This document shows, in pieces, positions 1-11,640 of a stretch of 64,000 bases of DNA (position 1 is its first letter; every line of letters starts with the position of its first letter). The notes under the pieces are model-generated. The model searched no databases. It was not told where the DNA came from and saw only the letters and a program-made list of their open reading frames with translations. A program made the position numbers and the translations under genes. This DNA comes from Pelobates cultripes (taxonomy: Eukaryota > Chordata > Amphibia > Anura > Pelobatidae): the NCBI GenBank assembly GCA_933207985.1, contig OW240912.1, positions 256,651,847 through 256,715,846 on the forward strand, read 5' to 3'.

Positions 1-292
1 TGCCCCACCAGCCGTGTTGATTCTTAATGAGTTGAGGGATCTCTTCCCTTCACCTTAGCCAGACGGCTGGAGACCATACAGTGCAGCCTTATTGCGGCCA
101 AAGGCAGGCGAAATACTGCTTAAATAGCAGTACTGAGCTTTAGTCAACCTCACCTCTGATACGGTTTAAGATCCTTTCGCCTGCCATTTGGGTGACCTTG
201 CTCGGGTCCCAGGTGTGCGGTTCCTAAAATGGCTGCCATATACACGTCCACTGATAGGAGACGCGAAAGGTATTAAACTGATCAGAACAATA
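1..292. other. Unassigned sequence
   Basis: No convincing open frame or recognised repeat is visible. It lies immediately 3' (minus-strand sense) of the zinc-finger remnant and could be its 3' untranslated remains or plain intron. Confidence 0.3.
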
Positions 293-1645
<1,353 letters not shown>

Positions 1646-1859
1646 CAAGGTGTCAATATGTCATATGTCAGGTGTCAATCCATATCCATTGTGATTTAGG
1701 AATATTAGGTGATTTCTGCCCTTTATGGATTAAGACCAGACTCTGCATCAACTGTGTAATTTTCCATGGGAGTTTTGCCATGGATCCCCCTCCGGCATGC
1801 CACAGTCCAGGTGTTAGTCCCCTTGAAACAACTTTTCCATCACTATTGTGGCCAGAAAG

Positions 1860-1995
1860 AGTCCCTGTGTGTTTTAAAATTCGCCTGCCCATTGAAGTCT
1901 ATGGCGGTTCGCCCTGGTTCGCCGGTTCGCGAACATTTGCGGAAGTTCGCGTTCGCCATTCGCAAACCGAAAATTTCGTGTTCGCGACATCACTA
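1860..1995. repeat. TTCGC-rich short interspersed repeat
   Basis: A dense run of TTCGC/GCGAA words (for example GGTTCGCCGGTTCGCGAAC) forms imperfect palindromes and is much more CpG-rich than its surroundings. It abuts the LINE fragment that follows. It is probably the end of a non-autonomous DNA element, but I cannot name the family. Confidence 0.45.
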
Positions 1996-2428
1996 GTGAC
2001 ATGTCTCTATTGGGTAGACCTCCGTCCATGAGTTCATTGAACCAAGATTCCATATGTGGGATGAGTTCTTCACGATAGGTTTTATAATAGTTTCCGTCAA
2101 AACCATCCGGGCCTGGTGCCTTGTTGCTTTTCAAGACGGAGATCACCATGTCTATTTCTTCCGCCGAAATCCGTTTCCCCAAGGCGTCTGCTTCCACCCA
2201 TTTAGTTTAGGTAGTTCTAGCCCGGTAAGGAAAGTGTGTGTCTTGTCTCTTTCACCGTGCGAATCAGCCAGTTCTTTTGGCGAATGGTTGTATAGTTTTG
2301 TAAAGTATTCTGTGAACACTTTTGCTATGTCTATAGGGTTTGTTTGATATTGGCCAGAAGCGTCTTTAATTTTAGTAATGTGAGATAAGAAAAGTATTTT
2401 AAAGGTCTGGTGACATAGTCTTAAAGGG
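1996..2428 (-). mobile_element. L1/Tx1-like LINE ORF2 fragment
   Basis: Minus-strand frames give the linker before the reverse transcriptase and the first RT block, with the L1-type signature SNKAPGPDGFDGNYYKTY. Both ends are missing and the frame breaks around 2150-2200. This is a short dead fragment of the ORF2 of a non-LTR retrotransposon. Confidence 0.8.
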
Positions 2429-2429
2429 G

Positions 2430-2612
2430 TATTGTTCCCAAAAGTCACAATATGTCCCCAGATGGTTCTTAAAGGGCCAGCATGGTCCAATAAAAATCCA
2501 TAAGCCCCACAGCTGTTCTGAAAGGGCCATACCCAGCAGGGCCATAATCATGAGGAAAGTGGCTGGCAATTAGGCTTTTCCATAAGCCAAGGACACAGGG
2601 CAATTTGTCACA
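2430..2612 (-). mobile_element. Gmr1-family LTR fragment, 5' end
   Basis: On the minus strand it starts TGTGACAAATTGCCC and continues with TAATTGCCAGCC and ATGATTATGGCCC. This matches the 5' ends of the LTRs at 30292 and 24145 (both begin TGTGACGA and share the AATTGCCAGCC block). Truncated after about 180 bp where it meets the LINE fragment. Confidence 0.6.
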
Positions 2613-2776
2613 TAAAATCCTGGTTACAAACGGCAGTTTGTAACACATGTAATTGTAACCAGACAACTGGACGCACAGGAACAGAGGGGTGAAGGGCCCT
2701 GCTCCATGAGCTTACATTCTAGAGGGAGTGGGGTATAGTGACACAAAGGGTAAAAGTAGGGGTACGAAGTAGGTTG

Positions 2777-3760
2777 TTAGAAAAGTATTAATTGAGGGCT
2801 TACTAGGTAGTTTTTGACAGTTGCAGAAGAGGAGTCATGGAGGGTGGGGGTGAAAACCTGCTTGCAGTTTAATTGATATGCTTTCTTGCAGAAGTAAGCT
2901 TTCAATAATTTTTTGAATAAGTGGAGACTTGGTGAAATTCTTATGGAGAAGAGGTGCAGCCCAAAAAGAACACCCACAGAAGAGGTGCAGCCCAAAAAGA
3001 ACACCCAGGCAGTGAGCCTGTGAGGTAGAGGTGATGGTAGCACTGTTGACTTGGAGGGAAACAGACACAGGAGTAGTAACACTTGAGGGAGGAAAGACCA
3101 GAAGTTCTGTTTTGGACAGGTTGAGTTTAAGGAAGTGAGAAGCCATCCATTTGGAAATCAAAGAGAGTCAGTCAGAGACACGAGTCAAGAAGGGTGGAGA
3201 GAGATCAGGAGAGGACAGGTAGATTTGCGTGTCATCCGCATAGAAATGATAACAGAAGCCAAAGGAGTTGATGAGTTTACCAAGGGAGGCAGTGTAGATA
3301 GAGAACAGTAGAGGACCAAGGACAGAACCTTGGGGGACGCCGACAGAGAGTGGTTGGGGGGAAGAGGCAGAGTCAGAGAAAGAAACACTGAAAGAGCGCT
3401 GGGAGAGGTAGGAGGAGCACCAAGAGAGCAGTATCCTGTAGACCAAAATTACAGATAATACGAAGAAGCTGTTGATGATAAAAAGTGTGAAAGGCAGCAG
3501 AAAGATCAAGGAGAATTAGGATAGAGTAATGGGCGTGAGATTTAGCAGCAATTAAATCGTTGGATACTTTGGTCACAGCCGTTTCGACAGAATGACCAGC
3601 GCGGAATCCAGACTGAAGGTGGTCAAGCAGGGAGTTGGTTTTGAGAAAGTCAGTCAGTCTGGTGTACACAACTCTCTCGAGGATCTTGGAGGCAAATGGC
3701 AGTAGCGAGATAGGGCAGTAGTTGGATGGGGAGTTGGGGTCAAGACTGGTATTTTTCAGA
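2777..3760 (-). mobile_element. L2-clade LINE, reverse transcriptase fragment
   Basis: Three minus-strand frames overlap to cover RT blocks. In order they are [24 protein letters not shown] (the catalytic Asp block), [17 protein letters not shown], and [12 protein letters not shown] with the YADD motif. The thumb-like LNLSKTELLVFPP follows. The order and motifs match L2 LINEs of fish and amphibians. Frameshifts split the frame near 3185, 3370 and 3510, and a short duplication of CAGCCCAAAAAGAACACCCA lies near 2960-3010. The copy is 5'-truncated and inactive. Confidence 0.85.
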
Positions 3761-3789
3761 ATTGGGGTTACAGTTGCATGTTACAAGTC

Positions 3790-4998
3790 TGATGGCAATA
3801 AACAGGGTATCTGTTACAATGACGATGAAATCACCAGTACAAGTGCAGTTTTTGTGTAAAAAAAATAAATGCAAAAAAACTAATAAAAACACTAACTTTG
3901 GCCAGCGTTTGTGACTAAGTGGCTACTACAAAAGTCTGGAAATACCGCATTTTGAATATTCTGGGTTGTCTACAGTTGAAAATAGTATGCCATGATGGTG
4001 TTATTTCACATTCCTGGGCTACCATATGGTCTCAAAAGGCAACACAGACCCAGCAAACAAATCTGGCAAACTGAATTGGACAATCCCTATACTGACCCTT
4101 TAACTTCCCTAAACACCATAAAATCTGCACCATAAAACCTATTGTCATACTCAGGAGACTTCGCTGAACACAAATACAAAAATGATGATGAAATCACCAG
4201 TAAAAGTGAATTTTTTAGGTAAAAAAAATGCAAAAAAACTTGAACGATAATTTTGGCAATAAACAGGGTATCTGTTACAATGACGATGAAATCACCAGTA
4301 CAAGTGCAGTTTTTGTGTAAAAAAAATAAATGCAAAAAAACAAATAAAAACACTAACTTTGGCCAGCGTTTGTGAATAAGTGGCTACTACAAAAGACTGG
4401 ACAACCCCATTTTAAATACTGTTTGTTATGTACTTTTACAAAGTGTATGCCATGATGGGGCTTATTTTAATTCATGGGCTGCTATACAGTCTCAAAGGCA
4501 ACATGGGCCCAGCAAACCAAGCTGGCAAATTTCAATGTGCAAACATGGAAATGGCGGAAGCCCTATATTTGACCCCTGTAAGTTTGCAAAAACCCATAAA
4601 ACCTTTACATTGGGGGTACTGTTGTACTCGGGAGATGTTACTGAACACATATTGGGGTGTTCTTTGTCAGTAACACATAACGGGAACTGACAATCCATGC
4701 CTAAAATACAATGTGAGAGAAAAAATTACTACCCAAAAATTTGACAAAGACTGGTGGTAGAATTGGTGTATGTAAATGTGTTAAAATACCACCATTTGAA
4801 ATACCCTAGTGTGTCTACCTTTCAAAAATGTATGGTTTGATAGGGGTAAATTACATTGGCTGGCTTCAAAAATTTCCCAAATAGGACATGGGTGCATGAT
4901 GACCAGCTGTGAAAATTCCAAGTTGGAAAACTGGAATGTGCACCCTCCAAATAAGGTATTTTAACCCCCAGAGAACCTGACACACCTATACATGGGTG
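3790..4998. repeat. ~460-bp tandem interspersed repeat units
   Basis: The block CAATAAACAGGGTATCTGTT through GGCCAGCGTTTGTG at 3794-3912 recurs almost unchanged at 4256-4372, about 462 bp later. Companion blocks (TATGCCATGATGG, GGCAACA..GCCCAGCAAAC, GGAGATG/ACTT..CTGAACAC) recur at the same spacing. The same family reappears at 7430-7650, 33450-34300 and 51190-51670. It has no coding capacity and I could not assign it to a named family. Confidence 0.8.
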
Positions 4999-4999
4999 G

Positions 5000-6238
5000 T
5001 GTGATGAACTACACTTCGCCACTGGCTTTTGGAGAGGCCTGCTTGCCAGCCTCTTGCCCTGTGACTATGGCCCCTGGGGTGTATTGCAGTTTAAAAACTT
5101 TATTTGGGCTTATTGGATTTTAAGACACTGTTCCTGCTCCTTTAAATATTATTGGAAAAGATTTGCACTTTCAAAATGACACTTTGGAAACAGCCGAAGT
5201 ACCCAAGTAGTCGAAGAAGCCGCCATTCGTATGGTCGAACACATGGCGGCGTCCATTTTGTTTAGCCGAATGTGGCCAGCTGTGTTTTGCCGTCGAGTTC
5301 ATGGAACTCAAATCGGACACGCGACAGCATGAACCCTGCTGAACTTTACCTTCTATGGAACTTCGACGCTTCGACGGGAGTTGAACAGCGCTCGAGAATT
5401 CGAACGCCACTTTAACATTGGGTATTTGCACGAATGGCCCCCGTTCGTGCATTCGAACGGAAATTAGTATTGGAAATAGACCGGGCGCACAGCCTAAATT
5501 TGTGGAACAATTTTGGGCATGAAAGCCTTGCTTGCGGTTGGTCAAAAGATACTTCCAGAAAACGTTTGAATCCCTGCTCTGATCTGGGTGATTTTTTGAT
5601 ATGTTGTTCACCCAGATCAGGGCTATCCAGGGATGTATTTGTGGGGATATGTGTTGTTTTGGGGTGTTTTCTGTGTTTTGGGTAAAAAATTAGTGTTTTC
5701 TGCCTGTGTTAATTGAGTTAGTCCATTGTATACGTTCATTGGATCACAGGCAGAGGGGAGGGTTTGTGTACAGTAACTGGGAGAGTTCAAATGTAAAGAC
5801 TTTCTCTCCCACTGTGTCATTGTTGGTTTGTGCATTTCATGTCTTGTGCCCCACAAGGTCTACGTGGGCGGTAACCTTGTGGGGTAATACTGTATAAAAG
5901 AAGCAGCTGTATCATTAAAAGTTCTACTTGACCCTCAACTCGCAGCCTCAACTCGTGTTTGGGGGGAACAGCTATAATCACTACAGTACTCCCTTAGCTT
6001 CACTAAGCTCTTGTAATAGCTTGTTCCTGTTCCTGCTTCGCTGTCTGAAGGAAGAGAGGTTCACCCACCGGAGCCTGTAGCCTTGTCCAGGGTGGGTAGG
6101 AGACGGCGAGACCCCAACCAAGCTGCGGCGGTTCGTGGGGTCTGCAGTGCTTATGGTGTCTGGTGCAGTGCTGATGGTCCTTGGTGAGCACTAGGAGTAT
6201 CCTTCTACAGTCCAACCCTCAGCTAGCCTGTGATATCA
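5000..6238 (+). mobile_element. Gmr1-family LTR, + orientation
   Basis: It starts TGTGATGAACTACACTTCGC, with the shared TGCCAGCCTCTTGCC block about 40 bp in. It carries a hairpin CTGATCTGGGTGA/TCACCCAGATCAG at 5579-5627, a TATA-like GTATAAAAGAAGC at 5891, ATTAAA at 5914, then the conserved GACCCTCAACTCGCAGCCTC near 5931. It ends around TGATATCA. The ~460-bp repeat resumes directly after it (CTGTACTCAGGAGATG), so the LTR interrupts that repeat. I could not find a clean 5-bp duplication. Confidence 0.7.
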
Positions 6239-6359
6239 CTGTACTCAGGAGATGTTGCTGAACACATATTGGGGTGTTCTTTGTCAGTAACTGTAGATTG
6301 GAGGGGTTTCCACCGCCAGAGACATCCCTTTCCTGAGTGTGAGGGGTGTTACGGCATTC

Positions 6360-6715
6360 CAGGTAGTCATCCAAGTAGAGAAGCTCTTATAAGAGCTAGT
6401 AGTGATAGCTATATAGCAGTTACCCACAATAAGAGACAAAACTCTAGATTAAGGGTGAAATCGATCTGTTTTAATGATAGTCACACTGGCCTTTTATGCA
6501 AGTCCCCAGCTAAGGGATACACCCAGGTGGACCTTGGTGGGGACAGTGATACAAGATTATCAACCAATAATAACAGTGTTATACAGTGTGACACTCCCAT
6601 ACAGGACAGGCAATCCCTCCCCTCTGCCTGGGAGATAATTGAGTCAACTACTGTCTTTAACTCAATTATCTGCAGTCGAAAAAGAACATAAATTTAATAC
6701 AATAATTTTAAAACA
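6360..6715 (-). mobile_element. LTR fragment, minus orientation
   Basis: It contains AGCTCTTATAAGAGCT, CAATAAGAGACAAAACTC, the reverse complement of the CTCAAT(A/C)T..GTCTC 3' LTR region, and the hairpin GAGATAATTGAG/CTCAATTATCT (about 6630-6671) found in the other LTRs of this family. Both ends are ragged. Confidence 0.5.
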
Positions 6716-6754
6716 CATAGTATCCCCTCATAGCCCCGATCAGGGGGAACATCA

Positions 6755-7152
6755 TACACACACACACACACACACACACAGGCAGACAGTCACACACACA
6801 GACACACACACACAGGCAGACAGTCAAACACAGACAGCCAGCCAAACACACACAGGCAGACAGGTATACACACAGCCACACACACAGGCAGACAGTCACA
6901 CACACACACACACACACACAGAAACACACAGGCAGACAGTCACATAGACACACACAGACAGACAGTCAAAAACACAGATAGACAGCCAAACACACACAGG
7001 CAGACAGGTATACACACAAACAGGCAGACAGTCACACACACAGACACACACAGGCAGACAGTCAAACATAGACAGACAGCCAAACACACACAGGCAGACA
7101 GGTATACACACAGCCACACACACAGGCATACAGTCACACACACACACACCCA
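6755..7152. repeat. CA-rich microsatellite/minisatellite
   Basis: (CA)n runs are interleaved with CACAGGCAGACAGTCA-type units, giving a higher-order pattern of roughly 80-110 bp. Long open frames on both strands here are repeat artefacts. Confidence 0.9.
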
Positions 7153-7429
7153 CACAGTGGAGGCAGTGCAGCTCCTGGAGAAGCAGGACTCCTTCCTGCT
7201 TCCCTTGCAGCAGATACCCAACACTTTTAGCTCCGCCCCACCATCAGTTTAGCTCCGCCCTGCCACACGGTAAGCTCCATCCCGCTGCAATATTATTTTT
7301 TTTGTTGTTTTTTTTTATAATCCCGGACAGCCATGTCTGAGCTGTGTCGGCCTCATGGCGCCCTCTGCTCCCATGGCGCCGTGTGCGGCCGCACAGCTCG
7401 CACACCCCTAAGGCCGGCCCTGATTGGGG
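7153..7429. repeat. GC-rich interspersed repeat end
   Basis: It contains TTTAGCTCCGCCC duplicated at 7228 and 7248, a T-rich tract at 7296-7318, and CATGGCGCC duplicated near 7353 and 7372. It ends AAGGCCGGCCCTG, which resembles the CAGGGCCGG termini at 18846 and 63283. Possibly one end of a non-autonomous DNA element that also includes the preceding CA tract. Confidence 0.4.
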
Positions 7430-7522
7430 TGTTCTTTGGCAGTAATGCTTAAAGTTCTCCATACATGTATTCTTAAATTGCTATGTGTGTCAAAAAAATC
7501 ACCAATTTATATATATATATTT

Positions 7523-7554
<32 letters not shown>

Positions 7555-7611
7555 TTTATTTGGCATAGATTGGTGGTAAAATGGTTGCATAAAAAAAGTC
7601 AAAATACCTCA

Positions 7612-7653
7612 ATATGAGATTGATACATCCAACTTTGTAGAGGACAACTTTAC
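7612..7653 (+). pseudogene. 42-bp copy of the A2M-like exon at 18657
   Basis: These 42 bases are identical to 18767-18808 inside the second A2M-like exon (the segment encoding YEIDTSNFVEDNFT). On both sides the sequence belongs to the ~460-bp repeat family (AAAATACCTCA before, CTTAGGTTGTCT after). A stretch of repeat has therefore been replaced by exon sequence. It has no splice sites and is not expected to be an exon. Confidence 0.85.
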
Positions 7654-7888
7654 CTTAGGTTGTCTGCTTTTAAAAAATATACACATGTGAAGGGTTATTC
7701 AGGGATTCCTAACAGATATCAGTGTTACAATGTAACTTGTGTTAATTTTGAAAAAACTGGTTTGGAAATAGCAAAGTGCTACTTGTACTTATTGCCCTAT
7801 AACTTTCCAAAAAAAGCTAAGAACATGTTAACATTGGGTATTTCTAAACTCAGGAAAAATGTAGAACTATTTAGCATGGGTGTTTTTT
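7654..7888. repeat. Interspersed repeat, left half
   Basis: Left part of an interspersed repeat ending AGCATGGGTGTTTTTT. The right part resumes at 10811 with the same 16 bases, so the two halves were separated by the L1 insertion between them. Confidence 0.6.
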
Positions 7889-10810
7889 TTAAAATATATT
7901 TGTTTTTATTTTGTTTTGTCAAGGTTGTCATACAAACAATAATATCATCATCGAACATTGTTGACTTTGCCTGAATTACAGCCATATGTAGGGCAACACA
8001 CCTTCAGGTCATTACACTAGGAGCATACAATACGGTGACATTTATTTACTTGCTGTGCTGTTGCTCGGTATAAATCTGGGCTGTGAGTGCATTGTGTGAC
8101 CTTGGTGAGTCAGATTTTAGCAATCAGTTTAGTCGCCATGGCACTTTTGTGTATCTAGTGCATGGCCTAACAATAGTTCGTCCCACATCTGGCAGGCAAT
8201 CATAGAATGAGGGAGAGGGAACAAAGGGGAGTTAAAATCAACCAAACTTAAAACCTTGATCTGGGATTCCTGCGTTTTATATTGGAGGTTAAGCAGGGGT
8301 GTGTGCTCATTGCGTATATAGACTTGTGTATTATGACTGTGGCTGTTGGGCCAGGCCTGCTCTGGGTGTCCCTCGGTGCGTGAGCCAATCATGCCACAGC
8401 ACCTCATGCTGCTGCACTTTCCCATTCATCTTTAGAGCCATACGCTCATATAAACAGACATTGTCTAGTCTCTTTGAGATCTCATCCAGGGAGGGGATCA
8501 ATTTAGTCTTCCAATGAAAGGCTATAGCAATCTTAGTGACCGTTAGTAGGTTTGCTATCAGGGGCGTATGGTGTTTCTGATAAAAAGTGGGCAAAATGTG
8601 TAACAGATTGTAACGGATGGCACTGGGCTGTCCTGGGAATTGTATATGTTTTAACTGCATTCGTGTAAATGGCAAGTTATATGTGTAGAAATGTATTGTA
8701 TTTGTCTGATTGTTCGGTAGAATCATTCTAACAAGTAAGGGAATGAAACTACCGAACAGTCAGACCTCCCCGGTGTAAAGTGTGCCTTCAATTACCCGTT
8801 GCAACATTGTTGCGAACGGGTAATTGACAAGCTGGGCAGTAAGTCCTTTGTTCTCGGGGGTGGCCGCCATTCGGAAAACGAAAACGTTGCGGCGGCCATT
8901 TTAAAACTCCCGAACAGCGGTGTTTTGCCTTCGAGTGTCTGGAACCCAAATCGGACACTCGACTAGGCGAACACCACTGAGACCTCCACAAGCCCGGTCC
9001 GTTCGGTTTCAAACTACCAAACGGCCCCTCGTTCGGTAGACAGAAACAACTGAACGAGGGGATTCAGGAGAACCCTCCCTGGTCTCTGTAACTAGAGACT
9101 TTCGCATAATTTGGTCCCTTTTGCCAGGACCGACCTTAGGGCCCCATCGCATGGAACCCAATTCGGCTATTCTCTCCAGCGCGGTCGGTCTTTTTATTCC
9201 CTCCATAAATTTCCCGAACCCCTGGTCTGATCTGGGTGATTTTTGGATATGTGGTTCACCCAGATCAGGGCTACCAGGGGATGTATCATTTAAAGTGCTA
9301 CTCCTAGGTTTAGGGGTACATCCAGAAACGGGGGAATTGGTGTCCTGGATAAGGGGATTATGATGCAGACTGAGGGGAGGAGATGTGTGGGAGGTTACCA
9401 GAACAGGATTGGCTACTGTACTAATAAATGGAAATCCCTCCCTTGCATGGGGCATGCTTAATAAGGCCACTGTGTGAATACATCTTTAGTTCTGCTCCTG
9501 ATACTGTGTGTCGTCAGAGCGGTTTAATATCTTGGCATTCCCAAAAGACATGCAGTAAGGTACACTGGGCATTTTCGCATCTCCAACAAAGAGGGGAGAC
9601 AGTGCTGTACATCTTGGCCAATCTCATAGGTACCAAGTAAGATTTTACTGTATGCTTCCCACATGGAGAGGCTGCTTGATGCTTTCTTAGTAATGGAAAT
9701 GGCCTTGTGCCATTGTTGTAGAGTGAGGTCCCTTCCTATATCTCTCTCCCACTGTGTCATATACTGGAGCTTGTGTGGGGTAGCATCTTCCCACAGGGCA
9801 TTATAACAGAGTGAGAGGGGCTTGACAGTATGGGAGGTCAGCAGGTATTGTGGACTGTGAGTTGTGAGCTTTTGTGTAGTCCCCACCCTCTGTTCTTTGG
9901 TCTGTAGAATGTTTTTGACCCTCAGGTATAGGAATAGGTCTCTAGGGGAGAGGAAGAATTCCTCACGCAGAGTCAGGAATGGTTTCAGCGTGTCTCCCGT
10001 GAACAGGTTGTCTACCCTCATGATGCCCTTCGTCTGCCATCCGTGGGTGTCTAGGTCAAGAGAATGGGCTTGCAGCGCTGTTATTGGGGCAAGTCTGATT
10101 AGTTCCCTAGGGTCCACTATGGTTGAGGCCCATGTCCTCTATGCCTGCAGTAATGTTTTTGTATATTGTAAGATCGGCCTTTTAATAATAGTCCAGGTTA
10201 GTTGTGTGTATACCTACCCCTATCTGGAGAGTCAGATAGGGGTAGGTGCTGCTGTGGAAGCCCTGAGTAGTCTTAGTCCCTGAGCCAACAAGGAGGCTCG
10301 GTAATAGAACCTAACGTCCAGCAGGCCCAGTCCCCCTCGGCTATAATGGAGGCCCAGGGTTTTAGTTGCTACTCGAGGTGGCTTCCGTTTATAATTAATT
10401 GGAACCTCTTAATGAGTCGGGATTGCAGCTCTATGGGGATGGTTCTGAAAAGGTACAGTATATGCGGGAAAATCATCATTTTAATAGAGTTAATGGGACC
10501 TAGCCAGGAGACCCTTAAGGTCTTCCCATGTGGACAGTTGGTTCTTGAGTTTCTGGATCAGAGGAAAGTGATTCTCTTGTGGCAGTGTGCGTACAGATTT
10601 AGTGAGCTTTATTCCCAAGTAGGAGAGTGACTTCTTCCTCTAATCGAATGCGTAGGTGCTTTCAAGTTGTGTCGTGATTGTGTGTGGTAGTAGGATGGGG
10701 AGGGCTTGTGTTTTTGCAGTGTTATTTTTGTAGAAGGATACATCGCTGTACTTGGCTAGGAGGTTGTGGAGCAGTGGAATTGAGTGTGCTGGGTTTGTAA
10801 TATATAGGAG
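7889..10810 (-). mobile_element. L1/Tx1-like LINE, 3' part of ORF2
   Basis: Minus-strand protein begins just after the RT catalytic box (ALLYITNPAHSIPLL near 10800). It continues through the thumb and the conserved C-terminal region at 9524-10117, with LSLCYNALW and YMTQWERDIG. A CWRC...H...C zinc-like motif (CWRCENAQCTLLHVFWEC) lies near 9550-9595. The terminal part (IANLLTVTKIAIAFHWKTK) resumes at 8331-8726. The protein is interrupted at 8702-9525 by another insertion. It is bounded by direct repeats AGCATGGGTGTTTTTT at 7873-7888 and 10811-10826, as expected for target-primed insertion of a 5'-truncated L1. Confidence 0.85.
8702..9525 (+). mobile_element. LTR-like insertion nested in the L1
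   Basis: It begins TGTCTGATTGTTCGG and shows many CGAAC/GTTCGG words. It shares with the LTR at 5000-6238 the hairpin CTGATCTGGGTGA/TCACCCAGATCAG (9230-9279), followed by CTACCAGGGGATGTAT. An AATAAA lies near 9423 and it ends about GTGTCGTCA. The L1 protein stops at one side (CQDIK) and resumes at the other. The edges are approximate and no duplication was found. Confidence 0.55.
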
Positions 10811-11120
10811 AGCATGGGTGTTTTTTGGTGGTTGTGGATGCGTTAGAGATTTTGGGGGTCAAAGTAAGAAAAAGGGTGTTTTTTTAAAGTTTTCATCATA
10901 GTTTATAAAAAAATGTTATAGTAAATGATATAATATGATGAAAATAATGGTATCTTTAGAAAGACCATTTAATGGCAAAAAAAAAAAGTATATAATATGT
11001 GTGGGTACAGTGAATGAGTAAGAGGAAAATTACAGCTAAACACAAACACGGCAGAAATGTAAAAAATGCCCTGGTACTGAACGGTAAGAAAATTGAAAAC
11101 TGGTCTGGTCACTAAGGAAT
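10811..11120. repeat. Interspersed repeat, right half
   Basis: Continues the repeat left at 7888: AGCATGGGTGTTTTTT, then GGTGGTTGTGGATGCG and AAAATAATGGTATCTTTAGA, to about CACTAAGG. It has the composition of a non-autonomous DNA element and no coding potential. Confidence 0.55.
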
Positions 11121-11640
11121 TAATAATGCAATTTGATTGATGTCACTTATTGAGGCAAAAGCCCATTGTTCGCTCCACAAAATTGTCTGGCTACTTTGAA
11201 GGCAATAAAAAGGACAATAGTGTGAATAAATCCAAGCACCGCAAATATAAGTATTTATGTAAGTTTTCTGCATTCTATCGTCATATTTTAACCTGATATT
11301 CTGTCACAGTTTAGGGGAGTCTTTAGGCCACAGTGGATTACAAATCCCCTATTACCTGGGACTTGAGAAAATGCCCATGTGAGCAAAAAAAATATGTTTA
11401 AAGTCACATAATAAAACCTTGATAACCGCTGGATTCAGGTGTCAAACGAGTCTTACTCATTTCATAATATTCTGTGCTAAAGTATGGGTGCCCTATGTAC
11501 CATGTTTAAAATAATTTTGAAATTGTATTGTCACTGTATACTGAAGCAAACCTGTCTGACACTAGAGTTCCATTTAACAGTTATCGTTCTGAGACATCAT
11601 TGACCATTTGTAGTGCATGACACTGCCAATTTTTCTGTCT
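11121..11640. other. Intron-like sequence, nothing recognised
   Basis: AT-rich single-copy-looking DNA upstream of the A2M-like exons. No open frame, tandem repeat or recognised element end was seen. Confidence 0.4.

Noticed and set aside
6708..7224. Cys/Val-rich open frames resembling small secreted Cys-rich peptides
   Set aside because: Product of (CA)n/(TG)n minisatellite; the same composition appears wherever CA repeats occur (44656-45090, 63628-63997).
7612..7653. Alternative or duplicated A2M exon
   Set aside because: Only 42 bases match, with no splice acceptor or donor next to them, and both flanks belong to a repeat family.
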